Shown: positions 7,217 through 15,357, numbered from the stretch's first letter. The stretch: 33,298 nucleotides of DNA from Bacteriovorax stolpii (GCA_945883845.1 CAMCYI010000033.1:1-33298); one strand, 5' to 3'. Numbers and translations: made by a program. Notes: generated by a model from the sequence alone, not told the origin.

Positions 7217-9826
7217 ATGAAAACCATGCTGGTTTTTCTCTTACTCATTTTTTCCCTTTCTCTATTTGCGGATTCCCGGAAAGCTGACGACGATCTGAGC
7301 CTCGCTCTCGCTCAACAGCGGATGGCACAGGTATCTGAAGTTCGATATTTTCTCAATGTCGATCTTGATAAAAACAAAGAGGGCTACACTGGTACCGTCG
7401 TCATGGAACTTGTCCTTAACGATATGACCAAAGATCTTTCCATCGATACGATGGTTGATAAAGTTAAATCGGTTCAGGTCAACGGTGTCATGCTGAAGAA
7501 GTATCCAAAACGCAAAGGAAGTCTCGATCTGCCGAAAACAGTCCTGACCAAGACCATGAAAGTGGAAATTGCCTTCGCGAATAAATATAGCTCCGAGGCT
7601 TCTGGCTTTCAGCGAGTGATTGATCCTGAAGATAAGAATGAATACCTCTACACTGACTTTGAGCCATATCAGGCGCACAAGTTCTTCCCTTGTCTTGACC
7701 AACCTGATTTAAAAGCAAGGTTCAATGTCACAGTCTCAGCTCCGAAAGAGTGGACTGTGATCGGGAACGACCTCATCGCTACGTCCAAAGGTGAAGGCAA
7801 TAAAACGCGGACTATGTTTCGTGAGACGCCACCCATCAGCACCTATTTATTTTTCCTCGGTGCGGGACCCTTCGTCCTCTGGGAAGACAAGTTTGAAAAA
7901 ATTCCGCTTCATCTCTATGCACGCCAGTCGATTGCTAAATATGTTGACGAAGAAAATATTTTCGCCACGACAAAAAAGGGCCTGAAGTTTTTTAACGAAT
8001 ACTTCGACATGCCTTATCCATTTTCAAAATACGGACAAGTGTTTATTCCTGAGTTTGCCTGGGGTGGAATGGAAAATCCGGGTGCCGTGACCATGAATGA
8101 AAGAAACATTTTCCGGGGCCCGGTACCTAAGGCACGTCTCGCAGACCGCGACGACCTCATCCTTCACGAGATGGCCCACATGTGGTTCGGTGACCTCGTG
8201 ACGATGGAATGGTGGAACGATCTCTGGTTGAATGAAAGTTTTGCGACTTATTTAGCAAGCATCGCTCAGGAAAGAGCGATGTCACAGGACCTGACGTGGC
8301 TGGATTTTTTCACAACGAAGGCGTGGGGTTACTGGCAGGATAAACTTGTCACCACACATCCAATCGAAACACCGGTTCCGGATGTCAGAACGGCCCGTGG
8401 TAACTTCGACGGAATTACTTATGCGAAGGGGGCAAGTGCCCTGAAGCAACTTCACTTCTTCGCAGGTGATAAAGGGTTTCGTGAAGGCCTTCGTACCTAT
8501 TTCAAAACCTATGCATGGAAAAATACCCGTCGTGCGGATTTCGTAGGTGCTATCGCCGCTGCCTCAAAAGTTAACCTCGATGACTGGACTGAAAAGTGGC
8601 TCAAAACAGCAGGTCCGAATGAAGTCGAGATTCAGTTTGCATGTGAAAAGGATAAAGTATCAATGGCAATCCTGAATCAAAAGGTGAGTGTGTCCAACAC
8701 GCTTTCACCTCACAGGGTTAAGATTGGCCTTTATGAAATTGAAGGCAATGATATTGATCATGAGAAAACGATTGAAGTTCTCTATACGTCGGAGAAGACT
8801 GAACTCAAGGAAATGATTGGTCAGGATTGCCCGGACTTTGTTATGCCGAACGAAGATGACAAAGACTATGCTCTCTTCTCCCTCGATGCTCAGTCACTCT
8901 CAAAGGCCAAGATCGCCATCATTAATATGGAGTCATCTTTGAACCGGCTCATGATCTGGAACATTCTCTCTGAGATGTTGAGAGATCAGAAGCTCGGCGC
9001 TCAAACATACTTCGATCTGGTTGCCTACGGACTTGAAAACGAAAAATCAGATGACGTCCTGGGGTTCATTCTCGGGCGCCATGGTGTGGTTAAAGATCAA
9101 TATCAGCTCTATCTGACAAAAGCTCAAAGAGCTGAGTTCGCTCCACGCATGGAAGAAGTTCTCTGGAAGCGTACTCTTGCTGCCAAAGCTGGTAGCAGCC
9201 TCCAGATGACGTTCTTTGATTTCTACATTGCTTCAGCTCAGACTGAAAAATCAGGAGCGATGTTGCTAGAGATGATCAAAAAAAATACTCCGCCTGCAGG
9301 CATTGTTCTGGATCAGGAACGTCGCTGGGCCTTGATCCTCAACCTGTCTCAGAACGGGCATCCGGAAGCTCTGAAACTATCTCAGGCGGAACTTAAAAAA
9401 GATAAGACGACGATGGGTGTAAAGATGGACGCTGTCGCTCATTCTTCTTTCCCTGAACTGAAGTCAAAGAAGAATATGTGGAAACGTTTCTACACGGATA
9501 AGAAATTGCCTTACAGTACTTTCAAAGAGTCCGGCTCTAAGATCCACACACCTAACCATCCTGAGCTTTCAGAACCATTTGTGAACGAGTACTTCAAAAA
9601 AGTAACGACGATGGACTGGTCTTCTCATGATGACGTCGTTGATATTTATTTTGAGCAACTTTTTCCCGTGAAACTTTGTAATGAAAAAACGGCAAAGATG
9701 AGTTCCAGCAAACTGAAAGGGGCGAAGAATTTGACGTCACTCGCCCGTCGGTCATGGCTTGAAGCACAGGATGAACTCGAAAGATGTGTGAAAGTCCGTA
9801 ATACGATGAATACTGAAAAACTGTAA
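7217..9826 (+). CDS. Secreted M1-family metallo-aminopeptidase (869 aa)
   Basis: This is a gluzincin aminopeptidase of family M1. The exopeptidase signature reads WGGMENPG, and the zinc site is HEMAH-x18-E (His317, His321, Glu340; catalytic Glu318), followed by the ITYAKGAS block whose Tyr402 should stabilise the transition state. The C-terminal ~400 residues are the helical domain usual in long M1 enzymes. The start at 7217 was chosen because GGAGG lies four bases upstream and the signal peptide (MKTMLVFLLLIFSLSLFA) begins there; an upstream ATG at 7193 would precede the ribosome site. Export is notable because the proteobacterial PepN is cytoplasmic. A strong terminator follows. Confidence 0.94.
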   Translation: MKTMLVFLLLIFSLSLFADSRKADDDLSLALAQQRMAQVSEVRYFLNVDLDKNKEGYTGTVVMELVLNDMTKDLSIDTMVDKVKSVQVNGVMLKKYPKRKGSLDLPKTVLTKTMKVEIAFANKYSSEASGFQRVIDPEDKNEYLYTDFEPYQAHKFFPCLDQPDLKARFNVTVSAPKEWTVIGNDLIATSKGEGNKTRTMFRETPPISTYLFFLGAGPFVLWEDKFEKIPLHLYARQSIAKYVDEENIFATTKKGLKFFNEYFDMPYPFSKYGQVFIPEFAWGGMENPGAVTMNERNIFRGPVPKARLADRDDLILHEMAHMWFGDLVTMEWWNDLWLNESFATYLASIAQERAMSQDLTWLDFFTTKAWGYWQDKLVTTHPIETPVPDVRTARGNFDGITYAKGASALKQLHFFAGDKGFREGLRTYFKTYAWKNTRRADFVGAIAAASKVNLDDWTEKWLKTAGPNEVEIQFACEKDKVSMAILNQKVSVSNTLSPHRVKIGLYEIEGNDIDHEKTIEVLYTSEKTELKEMIGQDCPDFVMPNEDDKDYALFSLDAQSLSKAKIAIINMESSLNRLMIWNILSEMLRDQKLGAQTYFDLVAYGLENEKSDDVLGFILGRHGVVKDQYQLYLTKAQRAEFAPRMEEVLWKRTLAAKAGSSLQMTFFDFYIASAQTEKSGAMLLEMIKKNTPPAGIVLDQERRWALILNLSQNGHPEALKLSQAELKKDKTTMGVKMDAVAHSSFPELKSKKNMWKRFYTDKKLPYSTFKESGSKIHTPNHPELSEPFVNEYFKKVTTMDWSSHDDVVDIYFEQLFPVKLCNEKTAKMSSSKLKGAKNLTSLARRSWLEAQDELERCVKVRNTMNTEKL

Positions 9827-9835
9827 ATTCCTGGA

Positions 9836-9866
9836 GGCTGTCGGATAAAAACCGGCAGCCTTTTTT
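9836..9866 (+). terminator. Intrinsic terminator after the M1 aminopeptidase gene
   Basis: GGCTGTCGG (9836-9844) pairs with CCGGCAGCC (9852-9860) with one wobble, and six T residues follow immediately. It lies between convergent genes and its T-tract serves the plus strand only. Confidence 0.9.
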
Positions 9867-9867
9867 A

Positions 9868-11751
9868 CTATCTCGACAGAACCCAGCCACGTATCAAGTT
9901 CCAGTAAGAGTGCAAAGTCATAAACGTCCACGAGAAATTCTGCTCACGAACCTGCTCTTCCTCTCTTCTCCAGTAATATAAGTCCTTCGCTGAATAAAGA
10001 TAACCAAATTGATACGCCGTTGGGTTCGCATACTTTTCATAGAGCTGAGCTTCGGGATAGCGTGTGAAGTGCTTGACCATTATATCCATATTCTTCTGGG
10101 CATCCATCCGGACTCTGGCCGCAACATCAAGGAACTCTTTCCGTTGATCTGGCAAAAGGAGTGCCTGCCTCACATTCAAAGCATGGGAGAGTCTCATGCG
10201 GGTTAAATTCCAAAGTGAGGCCAGTTCCTGGTTCTTAACACCACTTGAGAGAGGAACGTTAATAAGTCCGCCCTGCAGATCCTCAATTTCTTTTTTCAAG
10301 GCTTCAGGATTTTCTGCCAACTGACTCATGAGATTTCTCTTCAACGTCTGATGCAAACCGGGCATGAGCTCGTCGCCGAGACTTGGAAACGTAACGATAG
10401 AGATCAGATCATTTTCAATAAACATCCGATGCTGGAAATCCAGAATGCGTGCCCATTCGTCGCGATCTTCTTCAAGAAGTGTAATACCGATCAGGGGATC
10501 AAAATGGTAGTCGAGATTATTGAAAAGAGTATAGCTCCAGTCGAGAAGCCAGAAGCCTGCTTCCTGACCGGTTGAAAAATTGAGCTGCCCGTTAATTCCT
10601 TTTGCGTGCAGGAACTTCGTATCATTTGCACGAGTGAGAAGGTAATCCGTAAGAAGAAGAGGCACATCAATATCGAGTCCGAGATAGTAACTGGTTTCCG
10701 GATAAAACCAGGTTCGACGTTTGGGATTCTCTTGGATCATGAAATCACGGATCGCATGGAAGTTTTTGTTTCCATACATCGGGGCCTTCTCATCGTTAAT
10801 TCCATAAAGGAAAACAGTGTGAGGCAGGATACCTACGTCCGCATTGGCCTTCGCAGGCAGGAAATTATAATTTCCAAATTCCGGATCTGACTGATTGCTT
10901 GAAGTATGAATCTTCACCACAACTTCGACGTTAAATTTACCCGCGATTTCAGCACTCTTTTCCATCCATTTAATGGTGCGCTGATAGTTCGCCGGTGTGA
11001 ACTCACTCGTTCCACTTTCAAGGTTGAGATAGCTCACGTTGATATTCTTTAACATGTTCGTGAGATTATCCTCAAGAGCAGAGAGCGACCAGCTGTCAAA
11101 GAATGTCGCCGGAAGCGGAATGAGTTTGTAACTTTTCTGCTGATGGAAGGCCATGCCAAGAGTAATCCCCGCATGGATCCCGAATTTTTTGGCAAGAGCA
11201 AATGGTTCGCGAAGGTTTTTAAAAATGACTTCATCGTCCATCCGGAGAAGAGAGAGATCGAAAATATTCTGTTGATTGCGGGCCAGCCATCTGACCGTAT
11301 CAATTGCAATTTCAGTTTTCCCTAAAAGAAATCCCTGCATCCACTCGTTGGGATGAAGTGTATGAAAATGAAATCCATGGTAGGGAAGGGCAGGTTTCCA
11401 GGTAAAAGACTTTCCACATTGTTTGCGGATTTGGTCAATTTTCGGACTCACCTGCCAGCGTGGATGGGGAAACAGAAAACCAAGCCGTTGCAGAGTCATG
11501 TAAAAAACCTGACCCCAATGTTCCCCGGCATGTACATCAACGACAACTTTATCTTTTTCACACAACACACGAGCGACGTTCTTTTCTTCGCCTTGAAACT
11601 TGAGTTCCACTGAGCCTGTAAGTTCGGCTTTTTTCAGAATCCGCGCGAAATCTTCCCGAACGGTGGCCTCATCAGTTGGGAGAAATCGCCTGAGCGGACG
11701 TGCCCAAGCCACTTCTGAGAGGATGAAAGTGAGCAAAAAAATAATTTTCAT
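9868..11751 (-). CDS. Large secreted protein, possible TIM-barrel glycoside hydrolase (627 aa)
   Basis: A signal peptide (MKIIFLLTFILSEVAWA) is followed by a small alpha/beta N-terminal domain ending in YMTLQRLGFLFPHPRW. This resembles the accessory domain placed before the catalytic barrel in GH20, GH67 and related glycosidases. The next part (YHGFHFHTLHPNEW, then alternating strand and helix segments with IHAGITLGM, VSYLNLESG and VEVVVKIHTSS) is consistent with a beta/alpha barrel, and acidic residues at strand ends are candidate catalytic groups. The C-terminal ~170 residues are helical. The family could not be assigned with certainty and the substrate is unknown. No Shine-Dalgarno precedes the ATG; a TATGAT hexamer lies six bases upstream instead. 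The gene is convergent with the M1 gene. Confidence 0.8.
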   Translation of the reverse strand: MKIIFLLTFILSEVAWARPLRRFLPTDEATVREDFARILKKAELTGSVELKFQGEEKNVARVLCEKDKVVVDVHAGEHWGQVFYMTLQRLGFLFPHPRWQVSPKIDQIRKQCGKSFTWKPALPYHGFHFHTLHPNEWMQGFLLGKTEIAIDTVRWLARNQQNIFDLSLLRMDDEVIFKNLREPFALAKKFGIHAGITLGMAFHQQKSYKLIPLPATFFDSWSLSALEDNLTNMLKNINVSYLNLESGTSEFTPANYQRTIKWMEKSAEIAGKFNVEVVVKIHTSSNQSDPEFGNYNFLPAKANADVGILPHTVFLYGINDEKAPMYGNKNFHAIRDFMIQENPKRRTWFYPETSYYLGLDIDVPLLLTDYLLTRANDTKFLHAKGINGQLNFSTGQEAGFWLLDWSYTLFNNLDYHFDPLIGITLLEEDRDEWARILDFQHRMFIENDLISIVTFPSLGDELMPGLHQTLKRNLMSQLAENPEALKKEIEDLQGGLINVPLSSGVKNQELASLWNLTRMRLSHALNVRQALLLPDQRKEFLDVAARVRMDAQKNMDIMVKHFTRYPEAQLYEKYANPTAYQFGYLYSAKDLYYWRREEEQVREQNFSWTFMTLHSYWNLIRGWVLSR

Positions 11752-11757
11752 AGGTCT

Positions 11758-11763
11758 ATCATA
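11758..11763 (-). promoter_or_regulatory. Candidate -10 element of a leaderless secreted-protein gene
   Basis: On the minus strand TATGAT is followed by six bases (AGACCT) and ATG at 11751. No ribosome-binding site is visible, and no good -35 box was found 16-18 bases further upstream. Confidence 0.45.
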
Positions 11764-11849
11764 GTTGTGCAGACGCAGCTGCTACCAGAACTTTCAATAA
11801 TGCATAGAGACGAGACGATAATTTACTATTTTTTTCAGATGGAATTCAT

Positions 11850-11855
11850 TAGAAT
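11850..11855 (+). promoter_or_regulatory. Candidate -10 element for tRNA-Leu
   Basis: TAGAAT lies 11 bases before the first tRNA nucleotide, the right distance for a stable-RNA promoter. The -35 region is T-rich without a clear TTGACA. Confidence 0.35.
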
Positions 11856-11866
11856 CCTGAGCACGT

Positions 11867-11953
11867 GCCCGGGTGGTGAAATTGGTAGACATACCGTCTT
11901 CAGACGGCGGCGCCTTTAAAAGCATGCTGGTTCGAGTCCAGTCCCGGGCACCA
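11867..11953 (+). tRNA. tRNA-Leu, anticodon CAG
   Basis: The 87-nt gene folds as a class II tRNA. The acceptor stem GCCCGGG pairs perfectly with CCCGGGC, followed by discriminator A and an encoded CCA. The D-arm TGGTGAAATTGGTAGACA is typical of leucine tRNAs. The anticodon stem CCGTC/GGCGG encloses the loop TTCAGAC, giving anticodon CAG, which reads CUG. A variable arm follows, and the T-arm is GCTGG-TTCGAGT-CCAGT. Its 3' end is repeated about 1 kb downstream, so it appears to be the integration target of a decayed island. Confidence 0.95.
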
Positions 11954-11999
11954 TTTGTAAAGCACTGCGAACCAACACTTGCAGAGATTTTTAAAAAGC
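11945..11999 (+). repeat. Direct repeat copy A: tRNA-Leu 3' end plus trailer (attachment-site candidate)
   Basis: This 55-nt segment, starting at the last nine bases of the tRNA including CCA, matches 12967-13022 at 49 of 55 aligned positions with a single one-base gap. Such repeats of a tRNA 3' end are what tyrosine-integrase elements leave as attL/attR. A duplicated and decayed tRNA gene would also give it. Confidence 0.7.
11963..11992 (+). terminator. Probable terminator of tRNA-Leu
   Basis: CTGC (11965-11968) pairs with GCAG (11981-11984), extended by AA/TT inside and an imperfect outer pair. ATTTTT follows. It is part of the repeated unit; the second copy can form a longer, better stem (CTCTGCGAA with TTTGCAGAG). 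Confidence 0.5.
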
Positions 12000-12107
12000 T
12001 CTCTTTCATAAAACTCATTATCCAAATTCCAGAAAATCTTCAGATATACTTCATGGCCTCAAGGGGATCCTCGAAGATTTCTACGGGAATAAAATGAGAG
12101 GGGAGAG

Positions 12108-12455
12108 CTAAAGCTTTCTATAGATTTCTAGAATACAAAAAAGTGCCTCGGTATGTCTGTCTCCATGGATTTCAGAACACTTCCTTTGGCCGGCCTTAAT
12201 CTTATTTTTTTGTGCTGGTGTGAAATTCTCTTCTCCGCCTAATAATTCTCTGCAGACCAAAATAGCCGAATACGCTAACTCAGCATCTCGACGTGAACGG
12301 GTCGAGCAAGAGCGCGCTAGTTCCGTAGCGTCGTCACAAGATACTGATTGAGAAATAAGACTCGTCGTCTCTGAAACGTACGGAGAGCATCTCTCATCAA
12401 ACGAAAATGCACTTAGAGAGATAAGACTTAGGGCAAGAATTAGGGAAGTTTTCAT
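12108..12455 (-). CDS. Small exported cysteine-containing protein (115 aa)
   Basis: The signal peptide (MKTSLILALSLISLSAFS) is followed by a helical, charged domain with six regularly spaced cysteines (ERCSP, VSCDD, RSCST, LVCRE, RKCSE, LFCIL), which suggests three disulfides in the periplasm or outside the cell. No family was recognised. It lies between the two copies of the tRNA-derived repeat, so it is probably cargo of the decayed island. No Shine-Dalgarno precedes the ATG; an AT-rich inverted repeat ends nine bases upstream of it. Confidence 0.65.
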   Translation of the reverse strand: MKTSLILALSLISLSAFSFDERCSPYVSETTSLISQSVSCDDATELARSCSTRSRRDAELAYSAILVCRELLGGEENFTPAQKNKIKAGQRKCSEIHGDRHTEALFCILEIYRKL

Positions 12456-12462
12456 ATGTTTG

Positions 12463-12484
12463 TTTTTAGTACAAAAACTAAAAA
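12463..12484. repeat. AT-rich inverted repeat before the 115-aa gene
   Basis: TTTTTAGT (12463-12470) pairs with ACTAAAAA (12477-12484) across a six-base loop, immediately upstream of the minus-strand start at 12455. It could be an operator or a structure in the untranslated leader; neither can be shown from sequence. Confidence 0.35.
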
Positions 12485-12502
12485 AATATTAGGATAAGAT
12501 TC

Positions 12503-12944
12503 CTATTGAGTAAATTTTATCATTAAGAAATATGCCTCATTTCGATCGAATGGCGAATCCCCAAAAATCCCAAGTATAAAGTTTTCGACTCTTGCCTGGA
12601 GATCATCACCCCGGCCAAGCCATTTTCTCGTCAGCGAGGGTCTGGGAAATTTATTATTTGGTGAAAGACGTTGGAAGAAGTCATAGAGTCCGTCTGAAAG
12701 TCTCTGAGAGGCACGAATGGAACGCAGGCAGTCTCTTGGCCCATTTTTTCCATTAAAGTCTGTCTGGCACCTTCTTCTTTCGCTTCTCTGACGAGTTTAA
12801 GGGCCTCTTCACGGTGCTCTCCTCGAGTTCGTCGACCTCGATGATCTGCCTCGTCCAGCCTTCCAAATAGCGTAGTTTTGTCAGCTCCGCTAAATCAACC
12901 CGAGACTCGTGCCACTGAATTGGATAACTTAAGTCCAAGGTCAT
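12503..12944 (-). pseudogene. Frameshifted remnant of an island gene (~145 codons)
   Basis: Three consecutive minus-strand segments, each in a different frame, read like one protein. From ATG at 12944 comes MTLDLSYPIQWHESRVDLAE and then LTKLRYLEGWTRQ, which resembles the helix start of a DNA-binding or recombination-type domain. A second frame continues EHREEALKLVREAKEEGARQ. The third runs through RDCLRSIRASQRLSDGLYDF and PRPSLTRKWLGRGDD to the stop TAG at 12503-12505. Charged helical composition is kept across the joins, so at least two indels have broken a real gene. The family is unknown. It lies inside the segment bounded by the tRNA-derived repeats. Confidence 0.55.
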
Positions 12945-12966
12945 TGGTTCTTCTACCCTAAAGCCG

Positions 12967-13022
12967 CGGGCACCACTTTATCAAGCTCTGCGAACCAATA
13001 TTTGCAGAGATATTTAAAAAGC
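12967..13022 (+). repeat. Direct repeat copy B of the tRNA-Leu 3' end and terminator
   Basis: The segment begins CGGGCACCA like the tRNA end and matches 11945-11999 at 49 of 55 positions. Bases just before it (GGTTCTTCTACC) loosely recall a T-arm, so it could be either an attR scar or the 3' part of a decayed second tRNA gene. It contains a 9-bp stem CTCTGCGAA/TTTGCAGAG with one wobble pair. Confidence 0.65.
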
Positions 13023-13118
13023 ATACTCTGGGCCCATTACTTTAAGGCTCGTCCTGATTCCTAATATTGCTTGTGTTATCTCACTCTTACATTTAGCGTG
13101 AGACCATACCAACAGTAG

Positions 13119-13135
13119 TTTAGCTAAAGTAGTAT
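13119..13135 (+). promoter_or_regulatory. Promoter of the hybrid kinase gene with an operator-like palindrome
   Basis: TAGTAT (13130-13135) is followed by six bases (TCCGCT) and ATG at 13142, a leaderless arrangement. The perfect palindrome TTTAGCTAAA (13119-13128) lies in the promoter spacer where a repressor could bind. Further upstream TCTCAC (13079-13084) and GTGAGA (13098-13103) form another inverted repeat. Confidence 0.4.
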
Positions 13136-13141
13136 TCCGCT

Positions 13142-15019
13142 ATGACACATACCATTCTCGCCTCTCAGACGACCTTTGAAAAATTAACAGAACATTACCA
13201 AGAGCAAAATCTAGCTTTTGAGATCTCTGCAAATGAGGTGTTTCATTTGCCTGATCTCGCGCCAAAGAAAAAAAATGGGCCACTAAAATTTGAGAATGAA
13301 GCCTCTTTGAAAAGGATAATTTTCTATTCCAACTTCGCACTACAAAACAATAAAACAGTTTCTTTTGATGTAATTAATTGGGAAAAGAGTACCTCTCATA
13401 GTGCTAGGTATGACACTTACGAATTCACTACTCGGCAAGAGAGATCACTGCTCAAATTGACAAGATTTCAAGAATCCCATCCGCGTGACCTGGCACTAAT
13501 GCAGAATGCTGCAATCCTTGATTATATCGACGACGTGATTCTAGTCACGGAAGCTGAGCCGATTGACGAAATAGGTCCTCGGATCATTTATGTGAACCAG
13601 GCCTTTGAGAAAATGTCGGGCTACACCTTTAGTGAGATTTTTGGAAAAACTCCACGCATTTTCCAGGGTGAAAAAACAGCGGATGCTGACCGTAAGAAAA
13701 TCAGAGAAGCCTTGAAAAGATGGGAGCCCATAACGATTGAGATAGTGAATTACACTAAAAGCAAACTTAAATTCGATGTTGAGCTGACAATAAATCCAAG
13801 AAAGGATGAAGTCGGTTGGTACACTCATTGGGTTTCGGTTCAAAGAGATGTGACGGCCAGAAAGGAAACTCAAAGATTACTTGAACATCATTCCAAACTT
13901 GCCTTAATTGGAGAAATTGCAGCAGGTGTAGGGCATGAAATCAATAATCCTATAGCTATTATTAAGGGGTTCTTGGAAATGACTCTCTCGTCTTTGAAGG
14001 CGATGGGAGTTGATGATGAAAAGATATATTTGAATTTTGAACGTATGGATCGGGCTTCGGATCGAATCATCAACATTGCAAAAGGCTTACGGACCTTTGC
14101 GCGTATTGACAGCGATGAGTCCGGCTATTTTTGTGTTTATGAGATGATTCAAGAAACTGTCGATATGCTTTGTGACGTTTATAAAAAAGAAGGAGTTATC
14201 CTTAAGTTTTCATCGGCCAAAAAGAAACTCACAGTCTTTGGGAACCGTGGGCGTTTTCAACAGGCAGTCACTAACTTAATTGCCAACGCCAAAGATGCAA
14301 CTGAAGGTAGAGAGATAAGAATAATTTCGATTCACGCCGATCTCGTTAAAAGTAATGTTTTGATCACAATCAAGGATAACGGACAAGGAATTCCAAATAC
14401 TATTAGAGATAAAATATTTCAGCCGTTTTTTACAACTAAAGAAGTAAATAAGGGTACGGGAATTGGTCTTTCGATTGTTAGCAGCATTATTCATCAGCAC
14501 AATGGCATTCTTTCATTTGAGTCTGAGCTTGGTGAGGGCACGATATTTAGTATTTGCCTACCCTCAGTAAGTAGGGTCCATGAGGGTTTAGATGTCGAAA
14601 AGATAGAAGAAATTATACTTGTTGAGACTGATGACAGGTTTCAGGTATTAGTTGTTGAGGATGAAGAAGATCTTCGAGAAATCATGGATTTTAATTTAAC
14701 TAAAATCGGTTTGTCAGTTCATTTGGCAGAAGATGGTAAGATTGCTCTTGAGATGATTAAGGCCAGGCATTTTGATTTAATTATTTCCGATATCAGTATG
14801 CCCGTTATGGATGGCATAACGCTTTTCAATTTAATGGTTGAATTAAATATACTTCAGCCTCCCAAATTTATGTTTATTACTGGGGAAGTGGGACGCGAAA
14901 ATGAGAGGCTGAGAGATATCATTCATAATTTGGATGAAGTTTTAGAAAAGCCATTTAATCCTGAAGTCTTTCTTATCAAAATGAATGCGCTTTTTCCCAG
15001 TAAGTTTTTGAAGGATTAG
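13142..15019 (+). CDS. Hybrid sensor histidine kinase: PAS, HisKA, HATPase, receiver (625 aa)
   Basis: There is no signal peptide or membrane segment, so this is a soluble sensor. Residues ~1-110 are an unassigned N-terminal region. A PAS domain spans ~120-245 and includes YVNQAFEKMSGY and GKTPRIFQG; the latter aligns with the flavin-adduct motif of LOV domains, but the cysteine position is Pro171. HisKA follows with phospho-acceptor His265 in GVGHEINNP, then the ATPase with NLIANAKDAT, DNGQGIP and GTGIGLSI. The C-terminal receiver has VVEDEEDL, Asp550 in IISDISMP and Lys603 in EKPFNP. All catalytic residues are present. Codons are visibly more AT-rich than in flanking genes, and it sits between a tRNA-derived repeat and an integrase remnant, so acquisition by transfer is likely. 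No separate output protein is adjacent. Confidence 0.93.
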   Translation: MTHTILASQTTFEKLTEHYQEQNLAFEISANEVFHLPDLAPKKKNGPLKFENEASLKRIIFYSNFALQNNKTVSFDVINWEKSTSHSARYDTYEFTTRQERSLLKLTRFQESHPRDLALMQNAAILDYIDDVILVTEAEPIDEIGPRIIYVNQAFEKMSGYTFSEIFGKTPRIFQGEKTADADRKKIREALKRWEPITIEIVNYTKSKLKFDVELTINPRKDEVGWYTHWVSVQRDVTARKETQRLLEHHSKLALIGEIAAGVGHEINNPIAIIKGFLEMTLSSLKAMGVDDEKIYLNFERMDRASDRIINIAKGLRTFARIDSDESGYFCVYEMIQETVDMLCDVYKKEGVILKFSSAKKKLTVFGNRGRFQQAVTNLIANAKDATEGREIRIISIHADLVKSNVLITIKDNGQGIPNTIRDKIFQPFFTTKEVNKGTGIGLSIVSSIIHQHNGILSFESELGEGTIFSICLPSVSRVHEGLDVEKIEEIILVETDDRFQVLVVEDEEDLREIMDFNLTKIGLSVHLAEDGKIALEMIKARHFDLIISDISMPVMDGITLFNLMVELNILQPPKFMFITGEVGRENERLRDIIHNLDEVLEKPFNPEVFLIKMNALFPSKFLKD

Positions 15020-15346
15020 GCCTTACGTAATTGATCAATCTCTGATTTTGTCCAGTAAGATTCTACCAGCTTGTCCTCAGGGAGTTCTTTCATGAATGCC
15101 GCTAGGGATTTACTGAAAAAACCATTTTAACAGCTTCGGAGAAAATGGCATTCAGTGCGTTTGTAATGTTGTTTGTGCCTCTAGTATTATGAGTTTTCGA
15201 GAAATCCGCTTGAAAGGACTCAATATCAACGCTGGAAATTCTTTTCTAGTCTAGACCCTTTTCAAAAATAGATTGAGTTGAACTTTTATATAACTCTCGT
15301 AGTTGTCGATGGTTGATTTGGAGAGTACGGCTGACTTCTTTCCCAT
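15016..15346 (-). pseudogene. Tyrosine recombinase (integrase) remnant, N-terminal part only
   Basis: The minus strand from ATG at 15346 reads MGKKSAVLSKSTIDNYESYI and then KVQLNLFLKRV before a stop. A second frame continues RISSVDIESFQADFSKTHNT, then NNITNALNAIFSEAVK and MVFSVNP. A third frame gives AAFMKELPEDKLVESYWTKS and EIDQLRKA up to the stop at 15016. In order these match the core-binding (SAM-like) domain of phage-type integrases, including the T-N-x2-x-L-x-x-IF-x-x-A helix, the NP turn and the linker W-T-x-x-E-I that opens the catalytic domain. The catalytic Arg-His-Arg-Tyr domain is absent: the frame runs into the 3' end of the kinase gene. At least two frameshifts make it non-functional. 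Confidence 0.75.
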
Positions 15347-15357
15347 TTTCCTATTCA

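Noticed and set aside
7262..7702. 146-codon minus-strand frame
   Set aside because: It is fully inside the M1 aminopeptidase gene on the other strand and is explained by that gene's codon pattern.
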